Assembly: GCA_964495595.1 (NCBI GenBank)
Contig: CAZBWH010000013.1
Location: 1 to 56,864 of the forward strand
Reading direction: 5' to 3'
DNA length: 56,864 nt
From: CALMFQ01 sp964495595
GTDB lineage: Bacteria > Pseudomonadota > Gammaproteobacteria > Burkholderiales > SCOH01
A model generated the notes under the pieces. It had not been told where the DNA came from. It worked only from the letters and a program-made list of their open reading frames with translations, and ran no database searches. Positions 36,204-43,352 of the stretch are shown here, piece by piece. Numbering within the stretch: the stretch's first letter is position 1; every line of letters begins with the position of its first letter. The position numbers and the translations under genes were made by a program.

Positions 36204-38738
36204 ATGCATAAAATCGCTCGCTCCGATTCGCTTGCTGCCTTGACCACCATCCTGGTCGTGGCCTTGCTGGCCTGGTTTACCTCGCTGTTTTCCGCGATCG
36301 ATCGCAAACTTTACGACCTGGCGATGAATCTTGCCGATCATCGGCCTTCAGACAAGGTCGCAGTCATTGCCATCGACGAGCAAAGCATCGCCAACCTCGG
36401 CCGCTGGCCCTGGTCACGCGATATTCATTCCCGGATGATCGACCGGCTGGCGGCCAGCGGGGCCAAGGTTATCGGCCACACGACTTTTTTCTTCGAACCC
36501 CAGCGCGATGCCGGCTGGCGTTACATCCAGCGGATCCGTGATCTGCACGCCAGCGCGACCCGGACCTTTGCCGACGCCGGAGTGACAGCCTTCCCGCCCG
36601 ATTATCTGCAAATCGGCCTGCTGGCCGACGAGGCGCTGCTGGCGTTGAATCCCGATCAAACCTTTGCGGCCAGCCTGGCCAAGGCTGGCAATGTGGTGTT
36701 GCCGTTCTATCTCGAACTGGGCGAACCACAGGGCAAGCCGGACAAGCCCCTGCCAGACTACATCCAGCGTGCCAGGCTCGATCAGCCAGGCGACAGCCTG
36801 TTTCCCTCCTTGAAAGCCCTGTACCCGATTGCGCCGCTCGGTAGCGCTGCTGCCGGCGCCGGCGTACTGCTGCAAACGCCCGATGAGGCGGACGGGGCCA
36901 TCCGGCACGAGCCGCTGGCCTTGCAATACTACGGCGAGACATACCCTTCGCTGGCCTTGTCCCTCGCGGCTCGCAGCCTCAATCTGGAGCAGGGCGACAT
37001 CCGCCTGCACAGCGCGGCAGCAGAATTGCGCCTGGGCAAGCTGCGGATCGCAACCGACGAGCAGGGCAGGATGCTGACGTTTTTTTATCGCCATAAAGAC
37101 GGCAAGCCGCCGTTTCCGGTGGATTCGTTCTTCGATGTCTACTCCGGCAAGATTCCGGCAGACAAATACCGCGACCGTATTGTGCTGATCGGTGCCACGG
37201 CCGCCGGCGTGGGTAACAGCTTTGTCACGCCGGTATCAGCCACCATGCCGGCGGTCGAAACCCTGGCGCATACGGTATCCAGCATCCTGCAGGAAGACTT
37301 TTTCGTTCAGCCCGCCTGGTCGGGCTGGGTCGGGCTGGGGGCGGCATTGCTGGTGTGTTTATACTTGTTGCTGGTGCTGCCGCGGCTGGCTGCGGGGCTG
37401 GCAGCCTGGTCGACGGCCGTCATGCTGGCCTTGCTGCTGCTGAGTGAACTGCTGTTGTTGCTGAGCCAGCAGTGGTGGCTGCCTTTGTCCGGCGCTGCCG
37501 TATTGCTGCTGCTGGGCCACGCCGTGCTCACCACCAGTCGGTTCCTGGCCACCGAGCGTGGCAAGCAGCGCGCCGACCTGGAGTCGGCCGAAAACAATCG
37601 CATGCTTGGTCTGGCGTTTCAGGGGCAAGGGCAGCTCGATCTGGCGTTTGACAAATTCCGCAAATGCCCGCTGGACGATTCAATGATGGAAGTCCTCTAC
37701 AACCTGGGACTCGATTTCGAGCGCAAACGGCAGTTCAACAAGGCCAGCGCCGTGTTTGAACACATGGCTGCTTTCCGCCGCAATTACCGTGACCTCGAGC
37801 AGCGCCTCAGCCGCGCACGCCAGCTGCAGGAGACGGTCGTGCTGGGCAGCAGTGCCGGCAAGACCAACGCATCAACCCTGGTTACCGGGGCGGATGGCAT
37901 CGAAAAGCCGATGCTGGGCCGTTACCAGGTCGAGAAAGAACTCGGTAAGGGAGCGATGGGCGTGGTGTATCTGGGGCGCGATCCGAAAATCGGCCGGGTG
38001 GTAGCGATCAAGACCATGGCGCTGGCCGAAGAATTCGAAAGCAGTGAGCTGGATGAGGCCCGCAAGCGTTTTTTCCGCGAAGCAGAAACAGCGGGCCGTC
38101 TGAGCCATCCGCACATAGTCACCATTTACGATGCCGGGGAAGAACACGATCTGGCGTATATCGCCATGGAATTCCTCAAGGGACGGGATCTGACTCCCTT
38201 TACCAAGCCAGATCAACTGTTGCCCGTGCCCGTGGTGCTCAAGCTGGCAGCGGAAGTTGCCGAGGCGCTGGCCTACGCACACGGGCAGCACGTGGTACAT
38301 CGGGACATCAAACCTGCCAACATCATGTTTGAACCCGAATCAGGCCAGGTCAAAGTGACCGACTTCGGTGTCGCCCGCATTACCGATGCCAGCCGCACCA
38401 AGACGGGCATGGTGCTTGGCACCCCGTCTTATATGTCACCCGAGCAGTTGTCGGGCAAGAAAGTCGATGGCCGTTCCGATTTGTTCTCGCTCGGGGTGAC
38501 GGTATTCCAGTTGCTGACCGGTCGCCTGCCGTTCGTTGGTGAATCAATGGCCGAACTGATGTTCCGGATTGCCAACGAACCGCACCCGGATATCCTGGCA
38601 ATCAGGGCCGAGCTGCCGCACGGCATTCGTACCGTCCTCGACAGGGCGATGGCCAAGCAGCCGGAAAGCCGCTTCCAGAGCGGTGTCGATTTTGCCGAAG
38701 CGCTGCGCCGCTGCCTGGCCGCAGCCCGGGAGGGGTGA
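36204..38738 (+). CDS. CHASE2-domain transmembrane serine/threonine protein kinase
   Basis: An 844-residue membrane kinase. One N-terminal helix (11-30) leads into an extracytoplasmic CHASE2 sensor (about 31-370, with IDEQSIANLGRWPWSRD), followed by three helices (about 374-446). A cytoplasmic linker with TPR-like helices (468-545) precedes a Hanks-type kinase domain (574-840): glycine loop G581-x-G583-x2-G586, K603 (AIK), HRD D701, DFG D720 and the APE-like MSPEQ. All catalytic residues are present, so it should be active. The stop overlaps the phosphatase start. It is the first gene of the signalling block; the external signal is unknown. Confidence 0.92.
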   Translation: MHKIARSDSLAALTTILVVALLAWFTSLFSAIDRKLYDLAMNLADHRPSDKVAVIAIDEQSIANLGRWPWSRDIHSRMIDRLAASGAKVIGHTTFFFEPQRDAGWRYIQRIRDLHASATRTFADAGVTAFPPDYLQIGLLADEALLALNPDQTFAASLAKAGNVVLPFYLELGEPQGKPDKPLPDYIQRARLDQPGDSLFPSLKALYPIAPLGSAAAGAGVLLQTPDEADGAIRHEPLALQYYGETYPSLALSLAARSLNLEQGDIRLHSAAAELRLGKLRIATDEQGRMLTFFYRHKDGKPPFPVDSFFDVYSGKIPADKYRDRIVLIGATAAGVGNSFVTPVSATMPAVETLAHTVSSILQEDFFVQPAWSGWVGLGAALLVCLYLLLVLPRLAAGLAAWSTAVMLALLLLSELLLLLSQQWWLPLSGAAVLLLLGHAVLTTSRFLATERGKQRADLESAENNRMLGLAFQGQGQLDLAFDKFRKCPLDDSMMEVLYNLGLDFERKRQFNKASAVFEHMAAFRRNYRDLEQRLSRARQLQETVVLGSSAGKTNASTLVTGADGIEKPMLGRYQVEKELGKGAMGVVYLGRDPKIGRVVAIKTMALAEEFESSELDEARKRFFREAETAGRLSHPHIVTIYDAGEEHDLAYIAMEFLKGRDLTPFTKPDQLLPVPVVLKLAAEVAEALAYAHGQHVVHRDIKPANIMFEPESGQVKVTDFGVARITDASRTKTGMVLGTPSYMSPEQLSGKKVDGRSDLFSLGVTVFQLLTGRLPFVGESMAELMFRIANEPHPDILAIRAELPHGIRTVLDRAMAKQPESRFQSGVDFAEALRRCLAAAREG

Positions 38739-39586
38739 TGCAACATCTGGGCAAGGCACTGGACATGGCATGCCTGAGCGATGCCGGACTGATCCGTGAA
38801 CACAACGAAGACGCAGTTGTCATTGACGCAGAAGCCGGGTTCGCCATTCTGGCCGATGGCCTGGGAGGCTATAACGCCGGTGAAGTTGCCAGCGGCATGA
38901 CCGTCAACCTGGTCGCGCAGGGCTTGCGCCAAGGGCTGACCACGCAGCCGCCACAGCAGTTTGATGTGGCCTCGGGCCGGCTCAATGCATACCGGATGCT
39001 GCACCAGCAGATCGATCTGGCCAATGCCGCCGTCTTCGAGGCCGCCCAGGCCCAGCCGCAGTGCCGCGGCATGGGAACGACGATCGTGGCCTCACTTTTT
39101 TTCGACAATCGTCTACTGATTGGCCACATCGGCGATTCGCGTTGTTACCGGTTACGTGGTCTGGAATTTGCTTGCCTGACCAAAGACCATTCGTTGCTGC
39201 AGGAGCAGATCGATCTGGGGCTGGTCAAGCCGGAAGATGCGCGCCACGTTGATTACAAGAATCTGGTAACGCGAGCGCTTGGCATCGAGCCTGAGGTCGA
39301 GCCGGAGTTCAACGAGTATCCGGTCGAGCCCGGTGATGTCTATCTGATGTGCTCGGACGGGCTGAACGACATGGTTGAAGATCACGAGATAGCCGACATC
39401 ATCAGCGAATTGCGGCTGGATCTGACGGTTGCAGCCCAGCAACTGGTGCACACTGCGTGTGATTATGGAGGCAGGGATAACGTTTCGGTCATACTGATTC
39501 AGGTTCGGGAGCCGTTTCCGGCCGGACAGGGATGGTTGCCCCGTTTGTTTTCCTGGTTTGGCGCAGGGCGCAGCGATGCTGCGTGA
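38738..39586 (+). CDS. PP2C-family serine/threonine phosphatase
   Basis: A 282-residue metal-dependent phosphatase of the Stp1/PppA type. Metal and phosphate motifs are REHNEDA near the N-terminus, LADGLGGYNAGEVAS, GTTIVASLF, IGHIGDSRCYRL, MCSDGLNDMV and GGRDNVSVI. It most likely reverses phosphorylation by the upstream kinase. The ATG at 38738 overlaps the kinase stop (TGATG), which points to coupled, near-equal synthesis. The C-terminus ends in a short Trp/Phe-rich tail (GWLPRLFSWFGAG) that could touch the membrane. Confidence 0.93.
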   Translation: MQHLGKALDMACLSDAGLIREHNEDAVVIDAEAGFAILADGLGGYNAGEVASGMTVNLVAQGLRQGLTTQPPQQFDVASGRLNAYRMLHQQIDLANAAVFEAAQAQPQCRGMGTTIVASLFFDNRLLIGHIGDSRCYRLRGLEFACLTKDHSLLQEQIDLGLVKPEDARHVDYKNLVTRALGIEPEVEPEFNEYPVEPGDVYLMCSDGLNDMVEDHEIADIISELRLDLTVAAQQLVHTACDYGGRDNVSVILIQVREPFPAGQGWLPRLFSWFGAGRSDAA

Positions 39587-39631
39587 TTCCCTGCTGGATG
39601 GTTGGAACCGGATGCCCGGATGGAGAGAGAT

Positions 39632-40306
39632 ATGTCACGGCTGATACTCAGCCTGGATGGCCAGGTGCTCAAGGAAATCAAACTGGACAAGGAACGGGTC
39701 AGTATCGGCCGTCGTCCACACAACGATCTGCAGATCGACAATCTGGCCGTCAGTGGCCAGCACGCGCTGGTCACCACACTGGGCCACGATTCGTTTCTGG
39801 AGGATCTGGACAGCACCAATGGCACGATCGTAAATGGTTCGCCGATCAAGAAACGCCACTTGCTCGATGGCGACCTGGTCGAAATCGGCAAGTACCGGAT
39901 CAAATATGTACGCGACATGGTTGATGGCCCGGAGCAGACTGACTTTGACGCTACCGTCGTGATTCCTTCGGGCGGGGCGGGTACGCCGATCGGTGACACC
40001 CTGGCGCTGGCCGCCAGCCGTCAGGCTCGCCCTGCCGGCCCGCCGCCAGCCGTGTTGAAAGTCTGCTCAGGGGCCAATCAGGGGAAAACCCTGCCATTAA
40101 GCAAGCAGAGCACCCGCTTTGGCCATGCCGGAGTGCTGGTGGTGGCCGTGCTCAAGCAGCCGCAGGGCTATTATCTGCAGCATGTCGAGGGGGATCGCCG
40201 GGCTGAAGTCAATGGGCATGTCGTTGGCGATGAGCTGTATCCACTGGTACACAATGATCGCATCAACGTGGCCGGTATCGAACTGCAGATGACCGTCCAG
40301 TCCTGA
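39632..40306 (+). CDS. FHA-domain protein
   Basis: A 224-residue cytoplasmic protein with a forkhead-associated domain (about 4-92) that binds phosphothreonine: G26-R27, S41-G42-x-H44, and N63-G64 are the canonical binding residues. Residues about 135-222 look like a second, degenerate FHA-type beta sandwich (STRFGHAGVLVVAV and VNGHVVGDELYPLVHNDRI). A variable linker contains TDFDATVV, a possible phosphorylation site. As phosphopeptide reader it would connect the kinase to a target. Ribosome binding site GGAGAGA supports the ATG at 39632. The next start is 8 bases downstream. Confidence 0.88.
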   Translation: MSRLILSLDGQVLKEIKLDKERVSIGRRPHNDLQIDNLAVSGQHALVTTLGHDSFLEDLDSTNGTIVNGSPIKKRHLLDGDLVEIGKYRIKYVRDMVDGPEQTDFDATVVIPSGGAGTPIGDTLALAASRQARPAGPPPAVLKVCSGANQGKTLPLSKQSTRFGHAGVLVVAVLKQPQGYYLQHVEGDRRAEVNGHVVGDELYPLVHNDRINVAGIELQMTVQS

Positions 40307-40314
40307 GCCCGGTC

Positions 40315-42555
40315 ATGGTCGCATCGTTGCGTTCGGCCTTGCTGCGCTTGCACTGGCAGCTGCTGCTCAGCACCTTGCTGCTGTTGCTGATCCTCTTGCA
40401 TGTGCTGGGCGGGCGATTCGAAAATGCAACGCTGGCGCGGCTGGAATGGCAACTGTACGACGCCCGTATGGCATTGACCCTGGCGCATGGGCAAGACAAC
40501 CGCATCGTTATCGTCGATATCGACGAACGCAGCCTGGCCGAAGCCGGGCGCTGGCCCTGGAGTCGTGACAAGCTCGCCTCGCTGGTGAATCGCCTGTTTG
40601 ACCAGTACCACATTGCCGTGCTCGGGTTCGATATCGTGTTTGCCGAGCCCGACAACAGCTCTGGGCTGCCCGTCCTCAAGCAACTGGCCGAGGGCGAGCT
40701 GGCCGGCGACCAGGCGTTTCGTCAGCAACTGGCCGGGCTGGCTCCCCGGCTTGACTACGATCACCGGTTTGCCCTCAGCCTGCGAAACCGGCCTACCGTA
40801 CTGGGGTATTACTTCAATCGCGACAACGAAAACCGCTACGGGACACTCCCCAAGTCCGTTTTACCCGCCGCGGCCTTGCTGGACGGCGGCGACTCACTGG
40901 GCGAAGAAACCGGCTTTGGAGCCAATTTGCCGTTGCTGCAGCAAAGCGCTGCCACAGCGGGTCATTTCGTTCCCCGCCCCGACGACGATGGCGTCACCCG
41001 GCGGGTGCAGATGCTGGCCCGTTACCAGGGGCAGTTGTACGAGCCGCTGTCCCTGGCCCTGGTGCGAGCCTACCTGGATTGGCCACCGGTGCATCCCGTT
41101 TATCCAGCCGACAGCCGGCGCGGTGGCTATGCCAGTCTGGAGCGGTTGCAGATCGGCCCCTTGTCGGTACCGGTCGATGCCAGCGGCAGCGCACTGGTGC
41201 CATATCGTGGCACGGCGCACAGCTTCCCGTATGTCTCGGCGGTCGATGTACTGAACGGCACTGCCGCAGCCGACCCACTGCGTGGCCGAATCGTGTTGCT
41301 GGGAACCTCGGCGCCCGGCCTGAAGGACTTGCGGGTCACACCGGTGCAGAGCGTGTATCCCGGCGTCGAGATCCATGCCAACCTGATTGCCGGCATGCTC
41401 GACCAGACCATTCCTTACCGCCCGGCCTATCTGCTGGCAGCCGAGTTGCTGTTGCTGTTGCTGGTAGGTGCCTTGCTGACCTGGGTATTGCTCAACAGTG
41501 GCCCGCTGCTGGCCTCGCTGGTGACGCTATCGGTCTTGCTGGCCGACATCGCGTTCAATGTCCTGCTTTGGCAGCACTGGAACGTAGCCTTTCCGCTAGC
41601 CAGTTCGCTGGTGCTGATCGCCGGCCTGTTCACCATCAACATGACCTGGGGCTATTTTTTCGAAACCCGGCGCAAACGCCAGATGGCCTCGCTGTTTGGC
41701 CGTTATGCCCCGCCGGAGCTGGTGGCCCGCATGAGTGCCGACCCGGAAAAATACACCATGGATGGCCAAAGCCGCGAACTGACCGTCATGTTTTCCGACG
41801 TGCGCGGCTTTACATCTTTGTCGGAAGGACTGGACCCGAAGTCACTGACCCGGTTGATGAACGAATTCCTGTCGGCCTTGACCGAGGTGATCCGTGAACA
41901 GTACCTGGGCACCATCGACAAATACATGGGCGACTGTGTGATGGCATTCTGGGGGGCGCCATTCGATGAGCCCCAGCATGCGCGGCAGGCCGTTCTGGCT
42001 TCGTTGGCAATGCAGCAGGCCATTGAACGGCTGAATCCGTCGCTGGTGCAGCAAGGCTGGCCGGCGCTGCAGATCGGCGTCGGCATCAATACCGGCCGCA
42101 TGACCGTAGGCGACATGGGCTCGCGGTTTCGCAAGGCCTACACCGTGATGGGCGATGCCGTCAATCTGGCTGCGCGGCTGGAAGGCGTCACCAAATACTA
42201 CGGCGCCGGCATTGTGGTGGGTGAAGCCACCCGGCAAGCCGTGATCGACATTGCCTTTCGCGAGCTTGACCGGGTGCGGGTCAAGGGCAAGCGGGAGGCG
42301 ATCAGCATTTATGAGCCGCTCGGGCTGGCAGCGTCGCTGTCGCTCGCGCAGCAGCAGGCGCTGGATCGTTATCAGCAGGCGCTGGCCGACTACCGTGCCC
42401 GACACTGGGAGCAAGCAGCCGCTTTGCTCTTGCAACTGAGTGCCGAATTTCCCGCAGATCGACTATACCAAGTGTATCTCCATCGCATTGCCGAATTCCG
42501 GCAGACTCCGCCACCCGACGATTGGGACGGCGTTTACGAGTTCGACAGCAAATAA
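40315..42555 (+). CDS. CHASE2-domain class III adenylate cyclase
   Basis: A 746-residue membrane cyclase. An N-terminal helix (15-32) leads a CHASE2 sensor (about 33-370, with IDERSLAEAGRWPWSRD, closely matching the kinase's CHASE2), then three helices (371-448) and the cyclase domain (485-665). Metal-binding Asp D495 (FSDVRGF) and D540 (KYMGD) are present, with K536 and T609 in the adenine-selecting positions and N617/R621 for the transition state. This is the class IIIb pattern, a group often stimulated by bicarbonate. A short C-terminal tail follows. Its stop overlaps the phosphodiesterase start. Confidence 0.9.
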   Translation: MVASLRSALLRLHWQLLLSTLLLLLILLHVLGGRFENATLARLEWQLYDARMALTLAHGQDNRIVIVDIDERSLAEAGRWPWSRDKLASLVNRLFDQYHIAVLGFDIVFAEPDNSSGLPVLKQLAEGELAGDQAFRQQLAGLAPRLDYDHRFALSLRNRPTVLGYYFNRDNENRYGTLPKSVLPAAALLDGGDSLGEETGFGANLPLLQQSAATAGHFVPRPDDDGVTRRVQMLARYQGQLYEPLSLALVRAYLDWPPVHPVYPADSRRGGYASLERLQIGPLSVPVDASGSALVPYRGTAHSFPYVSAVDVLNGTAAADPLRGRIVLLGTSAPGLKDLRVTPVQSVYPGVEIHANLIAGMLDQTIPYRPAYLLAAELLLLLLVGALLTWVLLNSGPLLASLVTLSVLLADIAFNVLLWQHWNVAFPLASSLVLIAGLFTINMTWGYFFETRRKRQMASLFGRYAPPELVARMSADPEKYTMDGQSRELTVMFSDVRGFTSLSEGLDPKSLTRLMNEFLSALTEVIREQYLGTIDKYMGDCVMAFWGAPFDEPQHARQAVLASLAMQQAIERLNPSLVQQGWPALQIGVGINTGRMTVGDMGSRFRKAYTVMGDAVNLAARLEGVTKYYGAGIVVGEATRQAVIDIAFRELDRVRVKGKREAISIYEPLGLAASLSLAQQQALDRYQQALADYRARHWEQAAALLLQLSAEFPADRLYQVYLHRIAEFRQTPPPDDWDGVYEFDSK

Positions 42556-43325
42556 TGGCCACTCTGACCGTACTTGGCTGCAGCGGCGGTATCGGCAAAG
42601 ACTTGCGAACTACGGCCCTGCTGGTCAACCAGCACACCCTGATCGACGCCGGTACCGGCGTCGGCGACCTGTCGCTTGAGCAGATGCAGGCGATCGACCG
42701 GGTGTTCCTGACCCACTCGCATCTGGATCATGTCGCCATGCTGCCCCTGCTGATCGACACCGTCGGCGCGTTTCGCAGCAAGCCCCTGCTGGTTCATGCC
42801 CTGCCGGCCACCTGCGAGGCACTGCGTCAGCATGTGTTCAACTGGCATATCTGGCCCGATTTTTCCGTCATCCCCGACCCATTGTCCCCATTCCTGCGCT
42901 ACGAACCCTTGCATCCCGGTCAGCTCATTGCCGTCGAGCCCGGGCTGACCGTGCGGGTGTTGCCTGCCGAGCACACCGTGCCAGCGGTGGGGTTCTGGCT
43001 GGACAGCGGCGAGGGCAGTCTGGTGTTTACCGGCGATACCACCGTGCAAAACGCCTTCTGGGATCAGGTCAACCAGATCGGCAACCTGCGCCATTTGCTG
43101 ATCGAAACCGCATTCAGCGTCAAGGAGCGGCCGCTGGCCGAGCGATCCAAACACCTGTCGCCCGACATGCTCGCCAGTGAACTGGCCAAGCTGGATCGAC
43201 CCGCCACCATTCACGTTACCCACCTCAAGCCCGGTGAAGCCGAGCTGACCATGCAGCAGGCAAGGCGCTTGTCGCCCACCCTCGACCTGAAAATGCTGGC
43301 CAACGGACAAATGCTGGTGTTCTGA
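42555..43325 (+). CDS. Metallo-beta-lactamase-fold cyclic nucleotide phosphodiesterase (PDE1/class II-like)
   Basis: A 256-residue MBL-fold hydrolase. The metal-binding motif is HSHLDH (H54, H56, D58, H59), with further ligands likely in FTGDTT and VTHLKP. The HxHLDH form and overall length match class II cAMP phosphodiesterases such as yeast PDE1 and bacterial relatives. The ATG at 42555 overlaps the cyclase stop (TAATG), which strongly supports a cAMP substrate: synthesis and breakdown are made together. A different MBL substrate cannot be excluded from sequence. Confidence 0.78.
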   Translation: MATLTVLGCSGGIGKDLRTTALLVNQHTLIDAGTGVGDLSLEQMQAIDRVFLTHSHLDHVAMLPLLIDTVGAFRSKPLLVHALPATCEALRQHVFNWHIWPDFSVIPDPLSPFLRYEPLHPGQLIAVEPGLTVRVLPAEHTVPAVGFWLDSGEGSLVFTGDTTVQNAFWDQVNQIGNLRHLLIETAFSVKERPLAERSKHLSPDMLASELAKLDRPATIHVTHLKPGEAELTMQQARRLSPTLDLKMLANGQMLVF

Positions 43326-43352
43326 GTCCGGTATCCATTCACCCTTTATCCG

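Noticed and set aside
36204..40306. Kinase-PP2C-FHA trio as part of a type VI secretion locus
   Set aside because: No Tss gene (sheath, baseplate, ClpV, IcmF-like) is present in the window; the trio is embedded with a cyclase and a pilus-type ATPase.
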